In this document: in pieces, positions 7,281 to 14,801 of the stretch
Position numbering within the stretch: position 1 is the first letter of the stretch
Layout of the letters: every line of letters begins with the position of its first letter
NCBI GenBank assembly: GCA_028681035.1
Contig: JAQUJJ010000023.1
Coordinates: 1-34,688 of the forward strand
Length of the DNA: 34,688 nt
Source: Candidatus Cloacimonadota bacterium
GTDB lineage: Bacteria > Cloacimonadota > Cloacimonadia > Cloacimonadales > Cloacimonadaceae
Reading direction: 5' to 3'
The notes under the pieces: model-generated
Told to the model about the DNA's origin: nothing
What the model saw: the letters and a program-made list of their open reading frames with translations, nothing else
The model's database searches: none
Translations under genes and position numbers: made by a program

Positions 7281-8366
7281 ATGAAAAAGCTGATAATCAT
7301 CACAGTCGTACTGTTACTACTACTCTCTGCTTGTTCCACCAGTAGACAAAAACTAAGCCCTCAGGGCAATGTAGATTACAAGACTGCCAATGTATATTAC
7401 GCTCAGAAAGATGTGGAAAAAGCTGAAGTGTTTTATTCTAAAGTTCTGGTTGATAATCCCGAGCATGCCATTGCCTTGCGCAGAATGGGCGATATTAGCC
7501 TTCACAACGGCGAGTTATTCGTGGAAAGATCGGTTGAATTCAATAAAAAGGCTAATGAATATTATTCGCAAGCCTTGGCAATCACTGAGGCTTACCCAGA
7601 GTTGACCGACGATGAAAAGCTCGCTATCAGAGATATGAAAAAACGTAAAGAAAGCACTTGGGTTCGCATTTTTAAATCTGGTGAAACAGAGCTTAAAAAC
7701 GGGAACACCAAAGCTGCGATGGATATATTTGAACTGGTGCATCAACTTGATAAAAAGCGTCCTGAGCCTATGATTCAGCTTAAGAACATATACCTGAAAG
7801 AGCTGAAAAATGATACAAAAGCAGAAGAAATACTCCTTAGCCTTATTAAAGATGATCCTGATAAACTTATCTACCTTCAAGAGCTAGGGGCTTTTTACTA
7901 CAATAAAGAAAACTACACAGAGGCTGTTACATACTTTGAGAATGTTAGACTTCAAACTCCTTTGGATATTGACAACATAATGAATATTTCAGCATGTTAC
8001 TATGAGCTAAAAGACTACGACAAGGCTTTGAAAGCCACACAGATGGCTATGGAACTTGATCCCAGCAACATTGATTTACTTGATAATGCACGTTCCATTG
8101 CAGCCAGTATGAAAGATAATGAGCTTAGGATTACTTATTTGAAACAGCTTTTGGATAAACGCGATAACGAGAATGATTACATGGCAATGGTATCGATTTA
8201 TCTTGAGAATGAAGACTACCCTCAGATGATTAAATACGCCGAGAAATGGCATAACTGGGATAACACTAATAAATTCGCGGTGCAATACCTGATTCTTGCT
8301 GCCCAAAAAACTAATAACAAGTCCTTAGAAAGCAAGTATGCAACAATATATAAGGCAATGCCCTAA
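7281..8366 (+). CDS. TPR-repeat lipoprotein
   Basis: A 361-residue predicted lipoprotein. Its signal peptide MKKLIIITVVLLLLLSAC ends in a clear lipobox (LSAC, Cys18). The mature part is helical with tetratricopeptide repeats, for example NVYYAQKDVEKAEVFYSKVL, GAFYYNKENYTEAVTYFENV and SACYYELKDYDKALKATQMA, each ending in the usual D/N-P position (DNPEH, DPDKL, TPLDI, DPSNI). At least five repeats can be made out, the central ones weaker. Such proteins usually act as scaffolds in envelope assembly or protein complexes. The ATG follows AGGAGA by 8 bases. A terminator-like hairpin follows at 8391. Specific function unknown. Confidence 0.85.
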   Translation: MKKLIIITVVLLLLLSACSTSRQKLSPQGNVDYKTANVYYAQKDVEKAEVFYSKVLVDNPEHAIALRRMGDISLHNGELFVERSVEFNKKANEYYSQALAITEAYPELTDDEKLAIRDMKKRKESTWVRIFKSGETELKNGNTKAAMDIFELVHQLDKKRPEPMIQLKNIYLKELKNDTKAEEILLSLIKDDPDKLIYLQELGAFYYNKENYTEAVTYFENVRLQTPLDIDNIMNISACYYELKDYDKALKATQMAMELDPSNIDLLDNARSIAASMKDNELRITYLKQLLDKRDNENDYMAMVSIYLENEDYPQMIKYAEKWHNWDNTNKFAVQYLILAAQKTNNKSLESKYATIYKAMP

Positions 8367-8390
8367 AGTGCCTACAAGGTAGATTAATCG

Positions 8391-8423
8391 CAGGCAGTAA
8401 CCTTTGGTGCTGCCTGTTTTATT
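8391..8423 (+). terminator. Intrinsic terminator-like hairpin after the TPR gene, abutting the next ATG
   Basis: CAGGCAG (8391-8397) pairs perfectly with CTGCCTG (8410-8416) over a 12-base loop and is followed directly by TTTTATT (8417-8423). The next base begins the ATG of the transporter gene, so the element could act as terminator, attenuator or block to ribosome binding. Confidence 0.65.
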
Positions 8424-9338
8424 ATGAGTAAGCAAAACATAGCCTACATCTTTGCCGGACTATCAATCCTCTGTTGGTCTAGCATAAGCACTGCTTTTAA
8501 ACTAAGCCTTAGGTATTTAACTCCCATTGGCTTGTTGTTTATTGCTTCTTTCGTAGCCACCCTATTTTTAGGAATAAGCTTACTAGTTACTGATAAGAAT
8601 AAGCTTTCCAAGCAAGCTACGCCCAAAGCTTTCTTTAAGAACCTTAAACAATCGCTGCTTTCAGGTTTGTTAAACCCGTTTCTTTATTACCTCATGCTGT
8701 TTGAAGCTTATTCTAAGCTGAGAGCGCAAGAAGCCCAGGCGTTAAACTATACATGGGCGATAGTGCTTGCTATGTTTAGCATTATCTTGTTAAAAGAGAA
8801 GTTCCGCATCATTGATTTATTCTCATTATTGTTAAGTTTTGCGGGAGTGCTTATTATTTCCACAAAGGGTCAACTTAGCACCTTACGTTTCGATAACCTA
8901 AATGCTTCCATATTAGCACTATCAACCTCGATTATCTGGGCGATGTACTGGATAATCAGCATTAAAGATACTCGCCCTGCGTTACAGAAGCTGTTCTTTA
9001 ACTTCCTTGTAGGGTTCTTGCTAATTAGCATTTACATCCTTGTTTTACGAGCAAAGCTGCTTATCCTTGGAACTAGCCTAATGCTTGCGTTCTGGGGTGG
9101 AGTTTATGTGGGCATATTCGAAATGGGGCTTACCTTCTATCTCTGGTTGAAGGCACTGGAATACACTGAAAATACAGCTACTATATCCAATCTCATTTTC
9201 CTTACCCCCTTTATATCATTGCTATTTATTGCACAGTTACTGCATGAAAGCATCCAAACTGCAACTATATGGGGCTTATGCTTGATCGTGCTAAGCAATT
9301 TTATCCAAAAGGGGTTCTTTCGGCATTCAAAGAGATAA
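8424..9338 (+). CDS. EamA/DMT-superfamily transporter
   Basis: A 304-residue membrane protein with about ten hydrophobic helices in two similar halves, as in the drug/metabolite (EamA) family. The first half begins AYIFAGLSILCWSSISTAFKLSLRYLTP with the family's W-S-x-x-x-x-x-x-K pattern. The ends of the halves have the usual LLKEKFRIIDLFSLLLSFAGVLII and LLHESIQTATIWGLCLIVLSNFI (conserved acidic residue after helices 4 and 9). Substrate cannot be told from sequence. The start at ATG 8424 is backed by the family N-terminus but has no ribosome site; it sits right after a terminator-like hairpin. The 3' end overlaps the dinB 3' end by 12 bases, convergently. Confidence 0.88.
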   Translation: MSKQNIAYIFAGLSILCWSSISTAFKLSLRYLTPIGLLFIASFVATLFLGISLLVTDKNKLSKQATPKAFFKNLKQSLLSGLLNPFLYYLMLFEAYSKLRAQEAQALNYTWAIVLAMFSIILLKEKFRIIDLFSLLLSFAGVLIISTKGQLSTLRFDNLNASILALSTSIIWAMYWIISIKDTRPALQKLFFNFLVGFLLISIYILVLRAKLLILGTSLMLAFWGGVYVGIFEMGLTFYLWLKALEYTENTATISNLIFLTPFISLLFIAQLLHESIQTATIWGLCLIVLSNFIQKGFFRHSKR

Positions 9339-10388
9339 ACTAAGCTGATCGCAGTTACTTACTGCATCCAGTTTCCCAACGCCTAAACCCAATAACCTTA
9401 CTTTTCTGCTACTTTCCCAATTTGCCACTAATAGCTGTTCCCCGAATTTGAACAGCGTGGCGGCATTGTTACCGCTGCCTTTTAGGGAGCAACTCCTAGT
9501 TATGCATTCAAAATTATCGTATTTCAATTTTAGCACCACATTCTGCCCCGTTATACATTTCTGTTGCATGCGTGAACATAGTTTCTCCGCTAGCTTCTTC
9601 ATAATTGCTAATAGCTCTTCCATGCTATCTATATCGGTATCAAAGGTACTTTCGCAGCTAATGGACTTTGGCTCAAACTCGGTAATGACATCTCTTTCAT
9701 CAATCCCACGCACAACTTGATAGTAAAACAAGCCAGCTTTCCCAAAGATTCTTAGCAGCTCTTTAAGCTCTCTATTGTATAAATCTTTACCATTTTGGAT
9801 ACCAAGTTTTTGCATTCGTGCAGCAGTAACCTTACCTATACCATGAAACTTACCGATGGGCAGAGCAAAAAGTATCTCAGAAGCATTTTCTTTAGTAATC
9901 ACACTTAAGCCATCAGGTTTGTTCAGTTCGCTGCCTATCTTTGCTAAAAACTTATTGTAGGAAACCCCCGCCGAGCAAGTGAGCCGGGTTGTATCATAGA
10001 TTTCCTTCTTTATGGCTACAGCTATATCCTCGGCAGATTCCACGCCTTGTTTGTTGCTACTTACATCCAAGTAAGCTTCATCCAGAGACATAGGTTCCAC
10101 CAAATCTGTCCATTTATAGAATACTTCCCGTATTTGCTGAGAAACCTCTTTATATAGCTTAAAACTGGAATGTACAAAAACAGCTTGGGGACACAGATTC
10201 CATGCCTGATAGCTACTCATGCCACTGTGAACACCATAAACCCTGGCTTCATAAGAGCAGGTGGAAACCACACCACGGCTGTGGGGAGAACCTCCCACAA
10301 TTACACACTTGCCCTTTAGAGAAGGGTCTTCCCTAATTTCTATAGCGGCAAAATAGGCATCCATATCCACATGAATTATCTTCTTCAT
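9327..10388 (-). CDS. dinB: DNA polymerase IV (Y family)
   Basis: A 353-residue translesion DNA polymerase of normal family length. Catalytic acidic residues are in HVDMDAYFAAIE (Asp8) and MSLDEAYLD (Asp103, Glu104). The palm/fingers block VVSTCSYEARVYGVHSGM, the helix-hairpin-helix region LPIGKFHGIGKVTAARMQKLG and a little-finger domain follow. The tail ends DQLSLSL, resembling the QLxLF clamp-binding motif, so it probably docks on the sliding clamp. The start at ATG 10388 has GGAG 4-5 bases upstream. Its 3' end overlaps the EamA gene convergently. No LexA-type operator was recognised upstream. Confidence 0.95.
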   Translation of the reverse strand: MKKIIHVDMDAYFAAIEIREDPSLKGKCVIVGGSPHSRGVVSTCSYEARVYGVHSGMSSYQAWNLCPQAVFVHSSFKLYKEVSQQIREVFYKWTDLVEPMSLDEAYLDVSSNKQGVESAEDIAVAIKKEIYDTTRLTCSAGVSYNKFLAKIGSELNKPDGLSVITKENASEILFALPIGKFHGIGKVTAARMQKLGIQNGKDLYNRELKELLRIFGKAGLFYYQVVRGIDERDVITEFEPKSISCESTFDTDIDSMEELLAIMKKLAEKLCSRMQQKCITGQNVVLKLKYDNFECITRSCSLKGSGNNAATLFKFGEQLLVANWESSRKVRLLGLGVGKLDAVSNCDQLSLSL

Positions 10389-10442
10389 ACTTCTCCATTT
10401 TTATCAGCCATTTACGGCGTCAAGTAAAACTTGAAATAGTTC

Positions 10443-10448
10443 TTGACA
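10443..10448 (+). promoter_or_regulatory. Possible -35 element (TTGACA) for the lipoprotein/barrel operon
   Basis: A perfect TTGACA lies 69 bases before the lipoprotein ATG; the following AT-rich stretch has no unambiguous -10 at 16-18 bases. Confidence 0.35.
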
Positions 10449-10516
10449 GCTTTAGTAATGTGAATTCATTAGATTTAATTATAAAGTAACAAGACTCTTG
10501 GACATGGAGGTAACCG

Positions 10517-12088
10517 ATGAAACCAAGATTTACACCTATACTAGTAGCTGTATTGTTTGTTACAGCATTTTTGTTGGTCTCTTGCTTTGATAGCAACACA
10601 GAACCAGAAAACCCACCTACAGATGTAAGCGCTGCAAATGTTCTTGCAAGAGAAGGAATGACAATCTTAAACCAAACTATTATCGACCTTGGTAATAATC
10701 AGCCCGATATTAATAGCTCGGAAGATTTAATGCAGCAGACTACATTTGATAGTATCGAATCTAAGTTTACTGCTGCCTTAGCAGTTGACGCCAATAATCC
10801 CATGGCAAATCTAGGGATGTCAATACTATCCATTGTTGAGATTAACTACGATAATGAACTTTGGACTATGCTTGATGATGCAGGGTTGATTAATAACAGT
10901 CCCAGGAGAATCATCAACAATCAGTTCCAATTCCTTGCAAGTGCACCCCTATGTGTAGTTAATCAGATTAAAGGAGCTAAAACCGACCCCATGTCCATAA
11001 TGAGAGTGCAAAACTTTATCCGCAACAACGTTTTACCCAAGCTGGATAATGCCATAACAAGGCTTGATAAAGCTGTTGCCATGGCAGATAGCACATCGTT
11101 GATGATTGAAGTGGATAATGAAGAAATGGTGGAGATAGATTGTGGAGAGATTTATGCCTTCAGAGCAGCTACTAATGCAGTAAAAGCCGCTTTCAATTTC
11201 ATGGTTGCATATGATATGGATATGACTGACCCTAACGGTGGCTATAGCTGGCAAGATGATATACAAAACATTGAGGAACCACAGGGTTACTCATACGGAA
11301 TCTACGATCATCATATAGATGGCACTATTCTATATTTGGAGTATCGCGACGATTGGTATGCAGAAAGTTATGTCCAAAGCCATTCAATGGAGATAATGAT
11401 GAAAACCATGAAGTGGAATCTGGATAATAGTGCCACCTTTGGCAAACTTACCAGCACTGGTGTAGCTAGCCTCAATGCTGCGAAAGCAGCTATTTTAAGC
11501 GCAGCGGCAGATGTGAAACTGGGCACAAATTCCATTTTAGCAGAAACTGATGACCAAACAAATGACATTATTAAAATCGAGAACATAAACTCAATCAACG
11601 CCGAATTTCCCTTCACCGATGACGACACACCTGCTTTTGCACAGACTTGGCAAAATGTGAACGATATTTCCGATTGGCTTACAACTGTTATGAATAGCAC
11701 TTATGCCCTCACTTTAAATGGTGTTGATTTTTCTGTAAATGTAGGAGCATTCTTCAATGGTGCCATTTTAGATATAGAGGATTATATTCCATTTCTTCAG
11801 TGGAATGACCCTGCCATTGATTGGGTGGAAGATTCCATAGATTACGAACATGGCTGGACACCCTATAACAACAGCTACTCTTTCTACGAAAACGGCGTAT
11901 ATATTACCGTTAACAATATCTCTTATGTTCGACGCCGTGATCATGATTTTGATCTGAATTGGGGTAATGATTTGGATGACCAGGGAAATGTGATTTATGA
12001 ATATGATGTCCCTTACTTCCCAGATTATACCTTTAATGGTGTTTTACCAGGCATGACCCGAGCCAAAATGCTTTTACTGCATGGCTAA
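10517..12088 (+). CDS. Large predicted lipoprotein of unknown function
   Basis: A 523-residue protein with a signal peptide (MKPRFTPILVAVLFVTAFLLVSC) and lipobox Cys23, behind a GGAGGT ribosome site. The N-terminal half is predicted helical, with a TPR-like stretch (FDSIESKFTAALAVDANNPMANLGMSIL). It continues with Ala-rich helices around 180-220 (TNAVKAAFNFMVAYDMD) and 300-345 (SLNAAKAAILSAAADVKLG). The C-terminal 150 residues are rich in aromatic and acidic residues (YDHHIDGTILYLEYRDDWY lies just before; later DWVEDSIDYEHGWTPYNNSY). No catalytic motif was recognised. The last 8 bases overlap the start of the barrel gene, so the two are probably made together and may interact at the outer membrane. 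Confidence 0.75.
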   Translation: MKPRFTPILVAVLFVTAFLLVSCFDSNTEPENPPTDVSAANVLAREGMTILNQTIIDLGNNQPDINSSEDLMQQTTFDSIESKFTAALAVDANNPMANLGMSILSIVEINYDNELWTMLDDAGLINNSPRRIINNQFQFLASAPLCVVNQIKGAKTDPMSIMRVQNFIRNNVLPKLDNAITRLDKAVAMADSTSLMIEVDNEEMVEIDCGEIYAFRAATNAVKAAFNFMVAYDMDMTDPNGGYSWQDDIQNIEEPQGYSYGIYDHHIDGTILYLEYRDDWYAESYVQSHSMEIMMKTMKWNLDNSATFGKLTSTGVASLNAAKAAILSAAADVKLGTNSILAETDDQTNDIIKIENINSINAEFPFTDDDTPAFAQTWQNVNDISDWLTTVMNSTYALTLNGVDFSVNVGAFFNGAILDIEDYIPFLQWNDPAIDWVEDSIDYEHGWTPYNNSYSFYENGVYITVNNISYVRRRDHDFDLNWGNDLDDQGNVIYEYDVPYFPDYTFNGVLPGMTRAKMLLLHG

Positions 12089-13424
12089 AGAAAAACTCTT
12101 TGCTTACCTTGCACTTGGGGCATATCTAACGGTATGCCCTTTTTTGTTGCAGGGTGTAGCATCGGATTCAAACTCTCGCTATACTCAGAAAGCATATAGT
12201 AGCTACGAGATTATAGATTTCTATCACCTAAACTACGCTAGTAGCTATCCGCAATATCTCATAAGCTCAGATTATAAATTGGGATGGGAGCATCAGATAG
12301 CTAACAAGGTAGTAAAAGCTGAATACCAAAATCATTTATACAAAGGGAAATACTCCCAAACTGATCATTTAAAAGATACTATAGAATTGTATGCACCCCA
12401 TGAAAGTATGCTGCTTAGCTGTGGCTGGAATCTAAAACAGTTCTTTTTGCAACCTCATATTCGTGTTGGAGAAAACATGGGCGGGGGTTTGGCAGCTAAG
12501 TATTACACTACGAATATTGTCTATAGTGGAAACGTATCATCTAAAGAAGACAAGGCTGATATCAACTACAGCATTCGCGATGAAGATGGCAACATACCCT
12601 TTTCCTGGCTCAAAACAGATGCCTCCATCGGAATATTGAGCAGCCGCTTGAATGCCAATATCAAGCTAACATCACTATCACCTGTAACGTGCGACTCTCT
12701 GTTTGATAATAACATACACAGCAGCAGTATTGGAGCAGATATCTCATATAATATCAATAAGGATTTGCAGATAAGCATACAATCTTCATATACCGATATT
12801 GATGCAGATTTAATGTATAAAAAACAGCAATATGGCGACATTCAGAATTTTAGGGTTTTGAGCATCAATACCAGCCTCCAAAAGACTTTGCCTCATTTCA
12901 GTTATCAAATTGGTGCAGATTCATATTTTGGCGGTATTGGAAGCGATACCTATCTTGATATATGGCCATTTACTTATCTGGACACTTTCCTTGCGCATCG
13001 CACCCGCATTAAACAGCTTGGGATTCAAGCTATCTCCCCAAAACTTGAGCTTATTTACACCTTTTCCGCCAAGCCCATAGACGGATTCAATTTCTCTCTG
13101 GGAATAGGCTATCATCACCTTTTCCACAAAGAAGATGTAATAATCCGCAATCGAAAAGTAGTGTTGTATCCATTTATCTTCACTTATGACACGAACCATT
13201 ACAACTGGCAAGATGATATCAATGGCTACTTTAATATTCCCCTTCAGGCTTCCTACCGTAAGGAAGCAGGGATGTTAGAGATAAAGCTTCAACAATTAGC
13301 TCCTATAAAATGGAGTGATTTATTTACTAAACCAACTACTAGCACTGGCGAGCCTTCGGATGGCGTTAAGCAGCACCAATGGGGCGGGTTGAGCTGCCAG
13401 ATTAATCTCTCTTTCCAATTTTAG
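12081..13424 (+). CDS. Predicted outer-membrane beta-barrel protein
   Basis: A 447-residue protein with a hydrophobic signal sequence (about 1-27, FAYLALGAYLTVCPFLLQGVA). The rest is rich in alternating polar/aromatic segments of the kind seen in beta-barrels (LQISIQSSYTDIDADL, FNFSLGIGYHHLF, LPHFSYQIGADSYFGG). The chain ends in QINLSFQF, with the terminal Phe typical of barrels inserted by BamA. The ATG lies inside the last codons of the preceding lipoprotein gene (ATGGCTAA), so translation is coupled. No transporter or porin family could be named. It is followed by the 569-base repeat cluster B. Confidence 0.72.
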   Translation: MAKEKLFAYLALGAYLTVCPFLLQGVASDSNSRYTQKAYSSYEIIDFYHLNYASSYPQYLISSDYKLGWEHQIANKVVKAEYQNHLYKGKYSQTDHLKDTIELYAPHESMLLSCGWNLKQFFLQPHIRVGENMGGGLAAKYYTTNIVYSGNVSSKEDKADINYSIRDEDGNIPFSWLKTDASIGILSSRLNANIKLTSLSPVTCDSLFDNNIHSSSIGADISYNINKDLQISIQSSYTDIDADLMYKKQQYGDIQNFRVLSINTSLQKTLPHFSYQIGADSYFGGIGSDTYLDIWPFTYLDTFLAHRTRIKQLGIQAISPKLELIYTFSAKPIDGFNFSLGIGYHHLFHKEDVIIRNRKVVLYPFIFTYDTNHYNWQDDINGYFNIPLQASYRKEAGMLEIKLQQLAPIKWSDLFTKPTTSTGEPSDGVKQHQWGGLSCQINLSFQF

Positions 13425-13495
13425 CACAGTTTAGATATTTATATCTAATCCTTTTAATCCTCAAAACCAATATCCGCAGTTCTTTCTTGCTGCTA

Positions 13496-13558
13496 TTGCC
13501 CTATCATTGCCCACCCATTGCCCTCCACATGGACAATGAGTGGGCAATGATAGGGCAA
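13496..13558. repeat. 63-bp near-perfect palindrome
   Basis: The 25-base arms 13496-13520 and 13534-13558 are reverse complements with a single difference, around a 13-base centre. The left arm itself contains repeats of ATTGCCC. It lies 71 bases after the barrel gene's stop. There is no T-run. Confidence 0.85.
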
Positions 13559-13587
13559 TTCCTGCAAGGAAGATGCTGGTGCATGGG

Positions 13588-13669
13588 GTGGCAAGCTACG
13601 ATTTGCCACAGCATCCGTAGGATGCTTTTCAGACAGTTTCACTGTCTCTGCCAATTCGGAGATTGGCAG
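13588..13669. repeat. Chain of four adjacent perfect hairpins
   Basis: Four hairpins sit nearly end to end: GTGGCAA/TTGCCAC (13588-13609), AGCATCC/GGATGCT (13610-13626), AGACAGT/ACTGTCT (13631-13647) and CTGCCAAT/ATTGGCAG (13648-13669). All are perfect stems of 7-8 base pairs with loops of 3 to 8 bases. Loops and stems differ from one another, so this is not a simple tandem repeat. Confidence 0.8.
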
Positions 13670-13686
13670 CCCAATAAGAGGACTTG

Positions 13687-13740
13687 GACTTACAATTACG
13701 CTGCGATTAGTTTGACTTACAATTACGCTGCGATTAGTTT
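13687..13740 (+). repeat. Perfect 27-bp tandem duplication
   Basis: Bases 13687-13713 are repeated exactly at 13714-13740. The unit begins GACTTACAATTACGCTG and is the left arm plus part of the loop of the CAATTACG-stem hairpin, so that element has two competing left arms. Confidence 0.9.
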
Positions 13741-13788
13741 CAATATAAAACAAGCATAGCTATCAATCAGCGTAATTGTGAGTTAAAC
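13711..13788 (+). repeat. CAATTACG-stem hairpin element, copy 2
   Basis: The left arm 13711-13730 (a second copy starts at 13685) pairs with 13768-13787. The two imperfect positions are G-U pairs on the plus strand. The sequence matches copy 1 (2853-2927) in inverse orientation, including much of the loop. It would be transcribed in the 3' region of the barrel gene. Confidence 0.75.
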
Positions 13789-13800
13789 GAAAAAAAAACT

Positions 13801-13841
13801 ACCAGCTAAACTTTTGGAGTTCAATCCAAGCTGGTTTTTTT
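13801..13841. terminator. Possible bidirectional terminator
   Basis: ACCAGCT (13801-13807) pairs with AGCTGGT (13829-13835), with an inner TTGGA/TCCAA stem. It is followed by seven Ts on the plus strand and, read on the minus strand, by a long T-run from the A-tract at 13789-13798. It would end transcription of the lipoprotein/barrel operon. Confidence 0.6.
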
Positions 13842-13912
13842 AACTCATCAAGCGGCGAATTTGTAACTCGAAGTATTTGTTTCAAAGATACAGTCGCCGC
13901 TTCATAAGTAAA
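13840..13912 (-). repeat. CGGCGA-stem hairpin element, copy 2
   Basis: The inner stem AAGCGGCGA (13850-13858) with TCGCCGCTT (13894-13902) is perfect over 9 bp. Outer arms (13840-13849, 13903-13912) pair with three exceptions, one of which is a G-U pair on the minus strand. Loop and flanks align with copy 1 (2732-2805) when read on the minus strand. Confidence 0.72.
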
Positions 13913-13937
13913 AAATTGAAGATTGCCATTGTTTAGC

Positions 13938-13943
13938 TTGACA
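13938..13943 (+). promoter_or_regulatory. Possible -35 element (TTGACA) for the YjdF-like gene
   Basis: TTGACA lies 51 bases before the ATG; TATCTT about 15 bases downstream is a weak -10 candidate. Confidence 0.35.
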
Positions 13944-13993
13944 GATATTTAGCTGCGTTATCTTCTAGCTCATGAAAATTTTGGAGTTTTATT

Positions 13994-14689
13994 ATGCGTA
14001 GATTAAATCCGGTGAAAGTGGTGCGCTACATACGCTATGTGTTTATTCTGCTGTCAGCGTTGGCAGTGATTTACAATTTTATTAGTCGTCAATGGGAAGT
14101 ATTATTCACGTCTATCCTCACTCTCATTTTGTATATCCTACCCACGGTGTTTATCAAACGCACGAAAATAAGAATCCCTGCCGTTTTTCAGATTGTAATC
14201 CTGCTCTTTATCTTTGGCTCTATGTATCTTGGCGAAATCCATCACTACTATTACCGTTTTCCTTGGTGGGACAGCATGTTGCATGCAGGTTCAGCAGTTA
14301 TCCTTGCATATATCGGCTTCCTTTTGATATATACTCTAAACAGAAGCACACGCATGCATGTGCGTCTAAGCCCTTTGTTCATGGCACTATTTAGCTTTTG
14401 TTTTGCCATAACCATAGGTTGTCTTTGGGAAATCTTTGAATTTGTAGTGGATATCATTTGGGGCGCAAACATGCAAAAAGCTAGGGGTTTGGAAACGATA
14501 TATGGCGTGTTTGATACCCGTCTGGGAGTGATAGATACCATGCGAGACCTCATTATGGACACTATTGGAGCTTTGTTCGTATCCGTAATTGGCTACCTTC
14601 ACATCACGCACCGCAAGGATGATGACTCTGCATTTTGGTCTTTGCAAAAGAAGTTTATCGAAACAAATCCCGAGTTATTCGATAAGTAA
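13994..14689 (+). CDS. YjdF-like (DUF2238) integral membrane protein
   Basis: A 231-residue protein with about six membrane helices. It shows the hallmarks of the YjdF/DUF2238 family: a HHYYYRFPWWDSMLHAGSA block (about 83-101) with conserved Trp-Asp and His, a later GCLWEIFEFVVDII block with conserved Trp-Glu and Asp, and a DTMRDLIMDTIGAL block near the C-terminus. The conserved Asp, His and Glu residues inside the membrane suggest an ion or small-molecule function, but none is established to my knowledge. The ATG follows GGAG by 8 bases. The ArsR-type repressor gene lies 112 bases downstream with its own promoter, so it appears to be a single-gene unit. Confidence 0.75.
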   Translation: MRRLNPVKVVRYIRYVFILLSALAVIYNFISRQWEVLFTSILTLILYILPTVFIKRTKIRIPAVFQIVILLFIFGSMYLGEIHHYYYRFPWWDSMLHAGSAVILAYIGFLLIYTLNRSTRMHVRLSPLFMALFSFCFAITIGCLWEIFEFVVDIIWGANMQKARGLETIYGVFDTRLGVIDTMRDLIMDTIGALFVSVIGYLHITHRKDDDSAFWSLQKKFIETNPELFDK

Positions 14690-14744
14690 CGGTATTGTAT
14701 GACCGAGCATATTCTAAAATTAGGGAGATAAATACAGATTTTAC

Positions 14745-14792
14745 TTGACTTCCATACGGGTTGCCATATATGTGAACACATATTCATATATG
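14745..14792 (+). promoter_or_regulatory. Promoter with SmtB/CadC-type operator
   Basis: TTGACT (14745-14750) is followed after 16 bases by a -10-like TATATG (14767-14772). Overlapping the -10 is an imperfect 12-2-12 inverted repeat (14767-14792) whose core TGAACA-CA-TATTCA (14773-14786) matches the known SmtB-family operator core. Binding of the repressor here would block its own operon until Zn, Cd or Pb is present. Confidence 0.75.
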
Positions 14793-14801
14793 GGAGACAA
14801 G

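Larger units (their letters stand above)
13425..13993. other. Gene-free 569-bp interval holding repeat cluster B
   Basis: Between the barrel gene and the YjdF-like gene no real coding sequence is seen. Open frames on both strands around 13487-13759 arise because the DNA is palindromic. In order it holds a 63-bp palindrome, a chain of four hairpins, a 27-bp tandem duplication within a CAATTACG-stem hairpin, a terminator-like hairpin, a CGGCGA-stem hairpin and a TTGACA promoter element. Confidence 0.7.

Noticed and set aside
13487..13759. Coding sequence of about 90 residues on either strand
   Set aside because: Both strands are open because the DNA is palindromic; there is no ribosome site and the peptides simply mirror the hairpins and the tandem repeat.
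13811..13835. tRNA fragment (T-arm-like TTCAATC)
   Set aside because: No acceptor, D or anticodon stems fit, and the segment forms a terminator-like hairpin with a T-run.
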